Assembly (NCBI RefSeq): GCF_000516985.1
Contig: NW_006917092.1
Location: 3,922,619 to 3,986,618, forward strand
Reading direction: 5' to 3'
Origin: Pestalotiopsis fici W106-1
Taxonomy: Eukaryota > Ascomycota > Sordariomycetes > Amphisphaeriales > Sporocadaceae
Length of the DNA stretch: 64,000 nucleotides
Shown here in pieces: positions 22,361 through 33,611 of the stretch. Each line of letters begins with the position of its first letter. Positions within the stretch are counted from its first letter, which is position 1. The notes beneath the pieces are model-generated. The model saw nothing but the letters and a program-made list of their open reading frames with translations, made no database searches and was not told where the DNA came from. Made by a program: the position numbers and the translations under genes.

Positions 22361-23709
22361 CACTGCGTGTCTACCACCCGCGTGTCCACCTCAAATTTGT
22401 GGATTCGAGCCAACGGTGAATATCGTGATTGAAAGAATTGAGGAGACATTCGTGCGGCATCATGCCGATACTTGAATTTCCATCAAACGAAAAGGAGGCA
22501 ATATGTTCAGGTTAAAATGCATGCAACGCTACAAGGGGTTCATTCCTGGACCTGCATAACGTCAATTGCCGACAGATTGAGGCTTTGGAAGAACGACGAT
22601 TCCTACCGTCATGTTGAACAAATGTAGTATAGTAAAGAAACCCGGGGGTTCGGAATACCCAACCCGGTCCCGTCCTTGAGTTTTCCTGGTGAGACGTACA
22701 GGGAACCCTCGTTCAATGTGCTAGGGATTGGCCGCCACTTGAAGGAATTGTTATGAACTTTCTGGCAAGGATCTGTTACCATTGTTGCGGAAAACTATGA
22801 GTCTCTCTTCTTGCATTTGAATGATCTGACGACTGCCACCCGACTTCCACCTTTTCCATGGCTGGTCCTACAACCAAGGGCTACTATGTCGCTGCAATGG
22901 CGCTGTTGGTATCCACATAAATATACTGTGCCGCCCACGCACATTTTTTGACCCATCGTCCCAGATTAATGCCTGAAAATGTGCTTCAGACTCATGACAA
23001 GCATGGTACCTGAAAACAGATATGCCAGCAGGAATCGCCTGCTCGTCGACGGCGAAAGCTGATGTCTCAGGTGAGTTCGACGTTGCATGAGCAGACTGGC
23101 CACATCATAAGGCAGTGACTGCTAAATGGTAAGTACTATGTAGCAGAGCGTTGTGACTCCACCTCTTCAGTCTGGATCTCTGCCCAGATGCACTGGAGAA
23201 CTACATTAGGTATGGATCTCTCTCGGGGTCGAGCATCTTCCCGACTCCATTATCAGACCCGCACGCTAGCCATAAATAAATCGCATCTGATGATCGCAAG
23301 CCAGGGACTTGTAGCCGATAAGTGCAAATACCAATAAGAAGACACAAGATTAGCATGACGCTCCGTGTCAGCTCACCTATCAATTGTGACCTATAGACCA
23401 CGATGCAATTAGTATCCACGGTATTGACAGATTATCGAGACTGCCCCAATATGGCGTGTATGGATGCAGATTGTCGCGTGTTCAGCAACTCGCGGCCCCA
23501 CCACCCGCCATAATCCACCTCCGTCTGGACCATAGGCAGGATGCAGGCTTCCGAGCCTTGCAGTAACTATCTAGTAGGTGAGTATTCGGGTATTTATCGC
23601 CAAGATAATTCTGTCTAGAATAAAGTCGTTTCTGTCTGGACAGTAAGCTAGCATAAATGCACTTTTACCACAATTGTGTTGTTTCTTCTGGCCAAAAGGC
23701 ATCTTGAAC
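22361..23709. other. Intergenic, divergent promoter of the rhodopsin-fold gene and P450
   Basis: About 1.35 kb between divergent starts. No gene recognised; open frames are short and featureless. Confidence 0.5.
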
Positions 23710-25360
23710 ATGGTGTTCTTCACCGTCATCATACTGGCCGTCCTTATTGGGCTGGGCTATCATTTCAACAACCGGCTTGGTGAATGGCAGCAGCTTCGCC
23801 ATATCCCCGGCCCCTTTTGGGCTCGTTTTACGCACCTCTGGATCATAAGGCACATTCTTCGAGGGAGGTACATTGACAAGATGCTTGAGCTGCATGTACA
23901 GTACGGTCCAGTTGTCGTCTTGGCGCCCGACGTCGTGTCCGTCAGCGACCCAGCCGAAATCAAGAATATCGGCAAGGTTCGCTCTGCTTGGGGCCGAGCC
24001 AAGGGTTACCAAGCTCTGCGATTTGCCCCTGGTCCAGCCGGGGATTCGATCCTCAGCATGCGGGATGACAAGGCGCACGCTCGGATGCGAGCCAAGCTGA
24101 TGCCGGGATATGCTGGCAAAACTGTGGAAGGAGTCGAACAAATGGTGGATAGACATGTTTTGCAGCTTGCCAACATCATCGACACCAAGTATATCACAAC
24201 GCCGGGGGCCTACAAACCCATCGACTTCTCCCAGCTGGCGCAGTACTTTACTATTGATATCATCACGTCGTTCGCCTTCCAGGAGTCCTTCAAATGTCTC
24301 GAGCGAAACGCCGATTTTCACGGCTATCTCGATGCAGTCAGCAAGGCAGTTGCACCGCTCTTGTCTTTTGCTTATCTCCCGGCATACCAAAAGTTGATGA
24401 GTACGCCTGCGCTTGGCGCAATCTTCCCGGAAGGTGGCTTTTTCCCAAAGGTTTTTGAAATGGCTCGTCGTCAAGTAGGCCAGCGATATGGCCAAGAGGC
24501 CTACAAGCTAAAGGAGAATAACGACGTACTCGGAACCTGGGTATCGGCTGGCTTGGAACAGAAGGAACTTGAAAATGAGACGGTTGCCCAGCTGACTGCC
24601 GGCGGCGAAACGACTAGTACCGGCATCCGAGCTGTATTGCTTTACCTTATTACGTCGCCGCGTGCGTATCGGGCTCTGCAGCGAGAGATTGACGAATCTC
24701 TGAAATCAGAGCGTGTTAGATCAAGCCCGCTATCCAAGGAAGAGGCTACGAAGCTTCCGTATCTCCAGGCTGTCATGAAGGAAGGCCTGCGCCTGATAGC
24801 ACCAGCTGCTTTTTTCCCCAAGAGTAGTACGAAGGATGAGACTATTTGCGGATACAAGATCCCAGCAGGTGTCAGTGTAGAGCCGGCATACAAACCTGCG
24901 CTACGCGCCAAGGTCAGTTTGAATCCCTTGTTAAAAAGCTGAGTACAGTGAAGGTGCAGAAGCCCCCGCTAACATGGCACAAAGGACATTTTCGGCGAGG
25001 ATGCTTCCTTCTTCAGACCTGAGCGGTGGATCGAAGCCACAGAGGAACAACTCGCGATGATGGATGAAACCTTTCGGTTTGTGTAAGTTGCAATCTATGT
25101 TCCCTAAATCTACGCTACCTGTATATACGGGAATAATGAGCTAATGTCTCCTCAATTTTAGATTTGGAGGACCCAGCAAGTGGGAATGCCTGGGAAAGGA
25201 TTTGGCCTTTATGCAAATGCACAAGATCATCTTTGAGTTATTCAGAAAATTCGATGTCACCCTCGTGGATCCAGCGACGCCATGGAAGGCCGCAAGCACG
25301 CGCATCTGGGGCATAGAAGATTTCAACGTCCAATTCACTAGAAGGGAACAAGCACAGTAA
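23710..25360 (+). CDS. Cytochrome P450 (pisatin-demethylase-like clan)
   Basis: Three exons, 23710-24912, 24985-25082 and 25162-25360; phases close to 499 residues. Start at the ATG at 23710, giving an N-terminal membrane anchor (VFFTVIILAVLIGLGYHF) then the proline hinge HIPGPFW. The I-helix is AGGETTS, the K-helix ExxR is EGLR, and PERW follows. The cysteine pocket FGGPSKWECLGKDLA is split by intron 2 inside the Val codon before FGG. The WECLG form is typical of pisatin-demethylase-like enzymes; here Pro replaces a usual Gly and Lys a usual Arg. ER-bound monooxygenase; substrate unknown. No polyketide or peptide synthase gene is nearby, so detoxification or catabolism is as likely as secondary metabolism. 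Confidence 0.92.
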
Positions 25361-26270
25361 ACCCAAGGTCATCAGAGTCGCGAAAATTACAAGCTCGAAT
25401 AACAGCGACAGCTCAGATCACCAGATACGACCAGTTGCATAGTCACATTATGACACCAAGTAGCAGATTAGGACTTACCAGATTCCTATTTGGTCTAATT
25501 ACATCGATGTACACTTTGTCAAATGCCACGAGCATGCAAGAGCTCAAGATGTACCGCGAACATTTGGCATCCAGAGGTATGCTGTAATTCTCTTGGAAAT
25601 TTTATTCAGTCACTAGCTGTAGCTATAAACAGGCCAAGATCATTTACAACAGCGCAGACTACCACTTTTATTGTTGATGGCATTCCGTACACCAAGGTGT
25701 GTTCCAGCTAATACATCTATACAATTATGCCATTGCGTCTAAATAAATGTACGAGGCTCCTAGGCAAAAGTCCAGTGGGTACATCCCAAGCACGAGCACA
25801 TCATCATTGGGGTGATTTTAGGTATTTGCCAATGGAAAAGTCACATCGCTGCCATGATTGCAGTTACTGTTTTCCTGCTATAGCAATGTTGTAACATGCA
25901 TGTCTTGTTTTTATTTTTGAGTGCTTACATTCTAGGCTCCACCCTCGAGTCTGGAGTGGGGGAATTTGTCAGTGCGATTGGCCGTGATCATCTGCTTATA
26001 CCGCCAAGCTTCCGGCCAGGAAATAAATACTTGCAGCCGAAAGCATCTGGAAAAAGTCCCCTGCTCCTCGAGTTTCCCTCCGGCCCCTCCTTCTTTTCCT
26101 CAGATTGGCCATCATTGGATGCACACTCTGGCTTTTTGAATAGGCCTCTTCTCAGGCATATATATGTGCGTTCTTGGCTCTCTTTATGCTGCATATTCAG
26201 CTCGACCCATGACCAAGTGGCCGCTACTGTCACTGCAGCTACGTCCTGTAGCATATCTACAAGGGGATAT
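25361..26270. other. Intergenic upstream of the HET gene
   Basis: No gene recognised. The frame open from 25896 is only an upstream extension of the HET frame and shows no homology before about 26271. Confidence 0.45.
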
Positions 26271-28541
26271 ATGAACATTCAGCTCTCCAATATGGCGAAC
26301 AACATTGGAATGTTATACGAAGAGTTTGAACTTCCACCAGACGTTGATTGCATCCGTGTTTTGGACATTCTGCCAGTCCCTGCAGGTACTTTATCTGGCC
26401 GGAAACCCCAACTTCACAGCCTTGTCATACGTTTGGGGCAATCCAACTCCGCAATGCGCTATTTCGTGCAACAATGTCGAGGTTCCAATCACAAAGAATT
26501 GCCATATGGACCTAGGGCATCTGCGGCAAAAGCTTGGGAGCTTTAGCGTATGAGTAGAAGCCGTGAGCATCAACCAGATAGATTCCGAGGAGAAGACACG
26601 ACAGATCCCACTCATGGGAGAAATCTATGCCAAAGCTGTAGCTGTGTACGTATGGCTCGGCCCAGGTATTCCCAGTACAGATAGAGCCGTGGAATATCTG
26701 TCGACCGTCGGCTCCAGCCTGTTCGCATACCTTGATATCCTTCCAGATGGGACTAGAAAGCGTCATCCATTTGCTGCCGCATGGTCTTTATATCTGCGCT
26801 CATTTCACCCAAAGAAAGACCCGTTCCCTTATCCCTGTACGTACTCATATATTGATCAATCGACAGGCGAAATGAGCTAATCTTTGTAGCGTCGTCGAAG
26901 CCTAGACTTTCTCGAGACACACTCGTAAATAGAGACGATCTTTCGAATCTATTAGATCAGCCGTGGACACATCGTATATGGACTTATCAAGAGATCCTAC
27001 TGGCGTCGCACCCTGTAGTAGTATGTGGGAGCTCGCATATACCGTGGCAAGAATTTATATGGAGCATTGTGCTGCTCTCTCACCTTCAACCGTTCAAACA
27101 TACTGTCGATGTATGGGCGAACATTGCATTCATTAGAGACAACTTGCATTCATCGCCAAATCCGACAGCCACGAACATGGGAATCAACCTCCGTGAATAC
27201 GCGAAGTTCGTCCGCCGAGTCCTGGTAATCCGACATTGGCTTTGGCGCTTGGTCCTCCTCTTGCCTTCCGTAGTCGGAATAGTCCTTACTGTAATTGGAT
27301 TTTCCCCTCCAGAACGCATTGATGAAGGTAATTCCCGTCTATACGTGGCGGGACCAGGCCTTATTCTTGCAGGCCTTGTATTTGGAGGTGCCGGAATTAG
27401 GCTCATCATACCTTACCCTGGGCGTCCTTTCCCCGTTGCGTATGACGATTTTCGACCACATAATACAGAAGCTTCTCAAGTCGATGACCTGATGGGCGGT
27501 GTCATTCACCGTGAAGCTACAGATCCAATTGACATGGCGTACGGTCTATGGTCAGTTCTTCAAAAGAGAGGAGCACACAATCCCCCCCTCGCGACAAGGA
27601 CAACTCCAATAGGTGAATTATATTGGATTCTTGCTCAGGAGCTCATCCAGATTACTGCGTCTCTCGACTTCCTTTGGATTGCCGCGCGATATGGTCAAGC
27701 AGAGCCCGGGTATCCGTCGTGGGTGCCTGACTGGTCTGCAGGCAAAGACGATAAGAAGAGATACTATGGGATCGGTCCTGTTGGCTGGAGGCTTCTTAGT
27801 CAAGAGGCCAAAAGACGACAAAAACAGCGTGAAAGAGGCAATCAAGTGTTATCACTCGACCCGACAGGACGCGTTCTGACGGTGCGAGCGCTTGATTTCG
27901 GCAGCGTCTACGACTGTTTCTCTTTCCACAAAACTAGCGCAACAAACGATGATAACAACAAGATCCTGAATTTTGAAAACCTGATTACCGACAAGCTACT
28001 GCATATGGAGAACCTGCGAACGATGGTCTCGTATTGGCGATGGTGTGTTGATCACTGGCAGCATCCATCATTTATATTCGATGGCGCGGAGCTACTCGAG
28101 TCTATCAATCGCGAAGTCACGCTTTCCCCATGGGTCAAAACGTTACGTTCGAGATGGCGAAGAGAGAGTCTCGAGAAACTCTTCCGGTCATGGTTAACAG
28201 GCCGCGTCGATTCACCTACATGGTTTCTACGGTTCTTGTCCATTCATTTGAAAATTTGCGAGCTTGTTTCCCATCGAGACGTCAGGATAATCACGCTTAA
28301 GATATGGTCGAGCAAAAGCTACATGTTCAACGTTCCCAAAGCACAAATTGGTGATCGAGTCATCCGGGTATGGGGGCTCCCACACTTTCTTTTGGTGCGT
28401 AAGCTTGCTGCATCTAGCAATTCGGCTACACTGGTGGGTACCATTGAAACCTCTAGTACTCGTCAGGTCTTGAAACAAGGATTGAACGAGCTTTGGGGCA
28501 CCTACACCGTCTCTGAGTATTCCGAATACCAGATATTGTAA
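26271..28541 (+). pseudogene. HET-domain (heterokaryon incompatibility type) gene, disrupted
   Basis: The N-terminus (LPPDVDCIRVLDILPV) is in one frame and the first HET block NFTALSYVWGNPTPQC in the next, so a 1-nt shift lies near 26385-26392. At 26551-26553 a TGA stands where HET proteins have Trp in the W-(I/V)-D-A-(I/V)-x-I-N-Q block; VEAVSINQID follows intact. After that the frame is open: GEIYAKAVAVYVWLG, an intron at 26837-26889, QPWTHRIWTYQEILLA, two hydrophobic segments (about 27231-27300 and 27345-27410), and EATDPIDMAYGLWSVL, to a stop at 28541. HET proteins trigger cell death after fusion of unlike strains or act in NLR-type immunity. A long intact 3' part suggests recent inactivation. 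Sequencing error at both sites is the alternative. Confidence 0.75.
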
Positions 28542-29266
28542 TGTGATTCGATCAGTCCCCAAGACTGTTGGCCTAAGAAGTAGCCATCTTGCCCAGGTTA
28601 TTTCCCTCTCAATGTTACGAATGTTGCGGAGTTTGTCGGCTTTGCGGCATTGAAGGACCACAATCAGGCTGCTTTCCATGTCGAGATGAGACGACTTTGA
28701 ATATCAGTTGTGGCTTGGCATCGCCCAGCCTTGAAGACAGGACATAGGAAAAGGATCGAATGAGTGGGCGGGTCAGGCGAGAAGAACGATCTACTTAAAT
28801 ACTGGGGACTATCACATTTATATTTTCTTTGCAAATATTCATTGAATTCTACGTCATCTAGATTTTCTCAAAGTCATCTCGTAGTGCGCAATCTGTAGCT
28901 GTGTGACTTGGATGCTCTGGGGCCATGAATGATATGGAGCGTGCCAGCAGCTGATTAGGGTTGAATCTTCCACGGCTCATCAGTAAGGGGGAAAAAAAGA
29001 AAAGTGAATTTTTGGGCAAAACCATTGAGACATGCGTCGGAATTGAAGGTATTCTTCTGCTCAATGCTATTGTTTTCTTATTCATGCGGTTGAAGCTCAG
29101 GGCTGGTGCGGGTTCAAGTGGGGCTTCGCTACAGTGAGGTGGTCCGCTAAACAACGTGGCCGGAGGGGAATACAAATACCTGGTACGGCACATTGTCAAC
29201 ATCATCACCGAAATGATCAAATGGTCAATCGCGGCGTAAATAAAAGATACATTATACCGAAGCGCC
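28542..29266. other. Intergenic
   Basis: 3' end of the HET gene and promoter of the GH18 gene. Nothing recognised. Confidence 0.5.
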
Positions 29267-30580
29267 ATGTCTTCAATGAAAAAAGCCGTCCACCTGGCGT
29301 TCTGTCTCGCGTGGGTTGCAATCAGTGCCAGCGGCGCAGATGATATCGACGCAGGCCACCAAGTCCCACTGCAAGGTGAGACTGCAGCGGATGCCCATAC
29401 AAGACAACACCCAGAACTGCCTGTATTGGGCTATGTCACGCCATGGCATTCCCGGGGAAAGCAACTGGTTGAAGAGTACCGCAGCAGCTTTGACATTGTC
29501 TCTCCGGTCTGGTACACTGTCCACCCGACCCAGGACGATGCAGAGGTGTACACGGTGAGGGGCGGACCGCCAGACAAGGACGACGAGGAGTGGTATCTGC
29601 GACTACAGAAGCCGTCACCAGCTGGGTCGAAACCGCTCCAGATTGTGCCAAGATTCTTCCTCGATGGCTGGATGCAAGATGACTTTCGACAATTAGTATT
29701 CAACGAGACCCGATGGTCGGGTCTTGCCAGTGCCATTTTGCGGGTCGTCGAGGACATGTCGTTTGATGGCGTGGTTTTCGAATCGGCCGTCTCGCACGCC
29801 CTCCACGGTCCGCTCTCTGAGCTTGCGCAACGTCTTTGGGACAAGGAGAAGACCATGGTCCTTGTGCTCCCTCCCACGAGGAAGCACGATGAGTCACTCA
29901 ACGATATATCAGAACAGACTGTAACGCTGCTCGCCGATGTAGTCGACTACTTCAGTGTCATGACCTACGATATGACGGGACCTGGCGGGAACGAATGGGA
30001 GGAGCCGTTTCCAGCCAGCAGTCCCCTTCATGCAGCGCAACAGCAGCACAAGGTCAGAGTGCCTGGCCCCAACACCTCTGCTGCTTGGATCCGCCATAAT
30101 ATCATGGCCCTGAGCAAGCAGGAATATGATGGCCAACAAGAGTTCTCGAATCTTCAGTCGAGAGATGCCTCTAAAAAGGTGGGATTGGGAAAACTTCTAA
30201 TTGGTCTTCCACTCTACGGCTACAAGTACCCTGTCCTTTTCGCAGATAAAGACAAGGGTAGGATCATTCAGGGAAGCGACGGAGAGGAAGATGAGCTGTG
30301 CATCTTGAGGGGACCTGGCGAGGCAGTGGTAATGTCTCAGATTGAAGAGCTGATCGAAGAACACCAGCCAGAGTTGCAGAGAGACGACGACGACGAGCCC
30401 GAGTATTACTTTGATTATATGGAAGATGGCGGTTCTTGGAGGTTATACCTGCCCACGGCAAAGAGCATGGCGAAAAGTCTCAAGGCCATCAGCCAGAGCT
30501 CGGAGAGTCTGGGCAGTGCTTGTGGTGTCGCGTTATGGGAAGTAGGGCAGAGTTCGACAGAGCTTCTGCTTACTCTCTAA
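29267..30580 (+). CDS. CHID1-like GH18-fold protein (chitinase domain-containing)
   Basis: Single exon, 437 residues, with an N-terminal hydrophobic segment (VHLAFCLAWVAISASGA) read as a signal peptide; the start may be the ATG at 29267 or 29276. PVLGYVTPWHSRGKQLVEEY and VSPVWYTVHP match the N-terminal strands of CHID1-type GH18 proteins. MTYDMTGPGG is the conserved Y-D strand and LLIGLPLYGYKY the later one. The catalytic DxxDxDxE is replaced by FDGVVFESAV, so chitin hydrolysis is not expected. An acidic stretch (QRDDDDEPEYYFDYMEDG) precedes the last strands. Known relatives bind sugars or lie in the secretory pathway. It converges on the GNAT gene with a 48-base gap. Confidence 0.85.
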   Translation: MSSMKKAVHLAFCLAWVAISASGADDIDAGHQVPLQGETAADAHTRQHPELPVLGYVTPWHSRGKQLVEEYRSSFDIVSPVWYTVHPTQDDAEVYTVRGGPPDKDDEEWYLRLQKPSPAGSKPLQIVPRFFLDGWMQDDFRQLVFNETRWSGLASAILRVVEDMSFDGVVFESAVSHALHGPLSELAQRLWDKEKTMVLVLPPTRKHDESLNDISEQTVTLLADVVDYFSVMTYDMTGPGGNEWEEPFPASSPLHAAQQQHKVRVPGPNTSAAWIRHNIMALSKQEYDGQQEFSNLQSRDASKKVGLGKLLIGLPLYGYKYPVLFADKDKGRIIQGSDGEEDELCILRGPGEAVVMSQIEELIEEHQPELQRDDDDEPEYYFDYMEDGGSWRLYLPTAKSMAKSLKAISQSSESLGSACGVALWEVGQSSTELLLTL

Positions 30581-30628
30581 TCACCAATAGCATCGTAGGT
30601 TACTCTACACCCGAAGTTGAGGCTGTTA

Positions 30629-31421
30629 TCAAGGGTTTGTTATTCCTTGCTCTGCAAACTTGACAGACATGCGTGCTTGGCCCTTGATCGAGCTCTTGTC
30701 TTGTTCTGCAAGTACACTTGATCTGTCGTGACCGGGATACAGCGGAACCAGTGATATTTCATCACTTTTCTGAATCCAGAATTCCTCATAGCCTGTGGGC
30801 TGGAACCCTAATTTCTCAAAGGTGTTTGCTCCATCTTTTGTCGCTGTCAAGGCTGATGGACAAGCGGATGGTCAGCATGCATTGAGTGGAATGGGCTTTT
30901 CAAGAATCAAACAAATTGTGCAGCAACGTGGACTGACCAGAACATCCCAATACATTCCACCCTATCGCTTTCGCAACCATGTCTGCATAACCAATAGAGA
31001 ATCTGGTGAATCCCTTGGCGTGTTCGCTGAGTCTTTCCACATGGAATACGTGCAGGCCAACCGCACAACCTGCAACATCTTTGGGCGCAATCATACTGTT
31101 GGCATCAATGTCCGTCTCTCGCAGCTTACCCACCAGCAAATCCTGCCACGGCGCTTCTCGCAAGGGAAGAGCAATGAGGACGCCTGCAACTACGTCTCTC
31201 TTGCGATTCTCTTTGCTTCCAGGTTGGTCCAACAAGTAAAAGCTTTGCGACAGCTGGGGGCTAGCAGTGACCCAACTCTGCAGACGCGCGTAGGTCAGAG
31301 GAGCCGGATACATGTCTTGGTCGGACGAGAAAATTTGCTGTAGCACATCCTCCGTCATTGGAGAGGCCGCCAAAGGTGGTGTGGTGTCCATGATCACCAT
31401 TGGGCAGTCCTCGTTGAACAT
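30629..31421 (-). CDS. GNAT-type N-acetyltransferase (putative)
   Basis: Two exons on the minus strand, 31421-30938 and 30852-30629. The joined product has RFSIGYADMVAKAIGWNVLG followed by LTATKDGANTFEKLGFQPTG, which fits the C-terminal half of a GNAT domain, where an acyl-CoA binding helix is followed by a F-E-K-L-G-F strand. An upstream portion (MYPAPLTYARLQSWV, then VVAGVLIALPL) gives the first strands. About 235 residues. The start is uncertain: several ATGs lie at the front, and a further 5' exon is possible because a plausible acceptor lies just upstream. Substrate unknown. Confidence 0.65.
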
Positions 31422-32570
31422 CCAACAGGCCTGTCACGGGCGTCAATCGTCCAAATGCACGTTCATGGGTGGATTCGTTGAACGGCTTTTTGAGTCGGGG
31501 AGTCTGGTGGCTGGGCAAAAATGCAGTTAATGTACAGCAAGTGGGGGTGAGGGGTGGGTGGTTTGATACACCCGCTCACACAAAAGACTATAGACAAACT
31601 CAAACAATCATGCGATTGACTTTACTCTGAATACGATAATTGAGCTAATGAAGAAACTAATAGCATTTATGTTGTGTAAAAATCATCGATGCAAAGCATC
31701 ATAATCTTTCCAATACGAAATAAATTGGGCTCATTAGACCAGTGCGAAAATGGATGCAGCAATCTATGAAAAGGCCTGCTGAGCGTCCAACCTGGGCAGA
31801 CCGCCTGACGTCTCGTAACTCCATGATCTTTAATGGGTTGATGCAGTCCAGCATGCTATTGAATCCTCCAAGCTTTGTCCGACCACAAACAAGTGTAAAA
31901 TCCCATCACGGAATAGAGTTTGCTGGGGTTAATTCAGCTCCTCAAATGGTGTATAGACCTTGGACATATCAACCGGGCGCAGTGACAGGTCTTGGCACCC
32001 GTTTCCTGTTACAGAGTGACAGTGCTTGCATGAGCTGAGGACATCCCACGTGCAGAACCTGGCAGACAGCGACTTCTGCCACTGCAATCGGGGCTCAGCA
32101 GTATAAGAGGTGCCCTCTCCCCCCATACCCCCCTCTCCTTCTTTTTCTTGAGGGGGGATCCAAGAACTACATACCTGACCATGACCATGACCAACCTCCG
32201 ACATGCATTATCGTGAACTAACCCTATGTGTAAGTCGTGATTATGTGTATTAACAGTGTAAACCAAGACCGAGCTGTGTCGTCACAGCTTGACGGCCACG
32301 CGGCCTTGGTCTCGATAGAAAGCCAGCATAGTCGGCAGCAGCGCCTCTCCAAGACTCCAAGTCGAGGTCAAGAGGGAGGACATCGCACGAAGAGCTGAGG
32401 AAGGACTATAGAGCCAGGTATAAGTATTGAGGATTCCCTTGGGAAGTTGAACTTCCCAGCTCTCTTCTTATTTTCAATGCCAGAGTGAACAAGACTCCCT
32501 CCAGTCATCGACAAAGTATACCACAAACCCAAAGATCGTGAGCTTCATTTCCAAGGACAGTGATACCATC
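31422..32570. other. Intergenic
   Basis: Divergent promoter region of the GNAT gene and the PIP/GRF gene. A C/T-rich run (CTCTCCCCCCATACCCCCCT) lies near 32114-32133. No gene recognised. Confidence 0.5.
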
Positions 32571-33294
32571 ATGACGACCACCAAAGAGAATAAACTACAC
32601 CAAAGTGAGTTTCCGGCAACAGCCCTCGTAGGAAGATGCCCTACTAAAGATTGGCTTACAGCAAAAATTGTCGACTTCTTCCGAGGTAAGCATAACACAG
32701 AAATTCGTAGGAAATAGATGAATAGTACCCAGAGACGAGCCTAACACTTTTCCACACCAGTTGCAGCGGCTCCCAGAACATACCGACAATGTGAGTAGCC
32801 CTATCAATTGAACCGGATGGGATAGTGACCTCATCTAACATGCCCTTTCTCACTCCAAAGCCACCATCAAACAGTACTACAACAGCGCGAGTCGAGGTAC
32901 TGCCCCCTCCACGCCCAGGTCGAATAGATGGCGAGCAGGACCGTACCGTCGACCCGCGATACCGAGCTCCAGCCGCGTGCCCGTCAGCCCCTCGAGCAGC
33001 ACCAAGAAGAAGAAGTGCACATACTGCAAGACGGGCAATCTCCTGGCGACACCTCCCACGACTGGGCACAGAAAGTATGCTACTCCCAAGTGCACCGAGT
33101 GTCGACAGTTTCTCTTTTGCGACTCGGACCAAGAACGGGACGGGCTCTGGGGACCATGCCCACGTTGTCAGAGGGGTCATCGGGAGCGTTTTATTTGCAG
33201 TGTCTTCAACTTTAACAACGCAAATAGGCAGTATTTCAAGTGCAGCAAGGCAGATGATGGGTGTAGGTATTTTGAGTGGAAGGGCGGAAATTAA
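32571..33294 (+). CDS. Small GRF-like zinc-finger protein with two PCNA-binding (PIP) boxes
   Basis: Four exons, 32571-32604, 32662-32685, 32761-32790 and 32861-33294. All three introns interrupt after codon position 1 and close to 173 residues. The N-terminus holds two matches to the PIP box Q-x-x-(I/L/M)-x-x-(F/Y)-(F/Y): QTKIVDFF at 11-18 and QSTIKQYY at 29-36. A basic Ser/Pro linker follows. The C-terminal half has CTYCKTGNLL, PKCTECRQFLFC, GPCPRCQRGH, then NRQYFKCSKADDGCRYFEW, the last resembling GRF zinc fingers, which bind single-stranded DNA in APE2, TOP3A and NEIL3. A role at the replication fork is inferred: PCNA tethering plus single-stranded DNA binding. It lacks any nuclease or helicase domain. 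Single-exon prediction would miss the first three exons and both PIP boxes. Confidence 0.85.
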
Positions 33295-33611
33295 AGCTCT
33301 GGATTAGGCTTTTGTTTTCTGTTATTCTCGTTTTTATTTTGCTGTTTTTAAAATGTTGGGCTCATGCTTAAATTTCCTGTTGGTTCCACAATGTCTGTAG
33401 TTGATTGAATTTAGTCATGAGAACGCTGCTGCTCTATTCCAACTTGAACAGAAAGTCGCCTAGTATACATACACACACACAAGCCTCAATGTTAAAAAAT
33501 GCCATGTCATCACCCATGATGTCTCGCCCCTCGGTTGTCAAGAAATCGGAAACCCAAACGCCGGATTTGGTATCATCTGAATGCCAGTACAGTATTTGCG
33601 AAAACCATGAT
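33295..33611. other. Intergenic between converging genes
   Basis: Only 317 bases; contains a short CA repeat (about 33468-33480). Nothing else. Confidence 0.5.

Noticed and set aside
26390..26423. A 34-nt intron to explain the frame change in the HET gene
   Set aside because: Phase would fit, but it is shorter than any other intron here and would remove coding-like residues; it also leaves the TGA at 26551 unexplained.
26548..26577. A 30-nt intron (GTATGAGT to CAG) to remove the HET TGA
   Set aside because: Too short and would delete the conserved VEAVSINQ block.
29750..29800. Active chitinase call for the GH18-fold gene
   Set aside because: The DxxDxDxE catalytic motif is absent (FDGVVFESAV); the CHID1-like label fits better.
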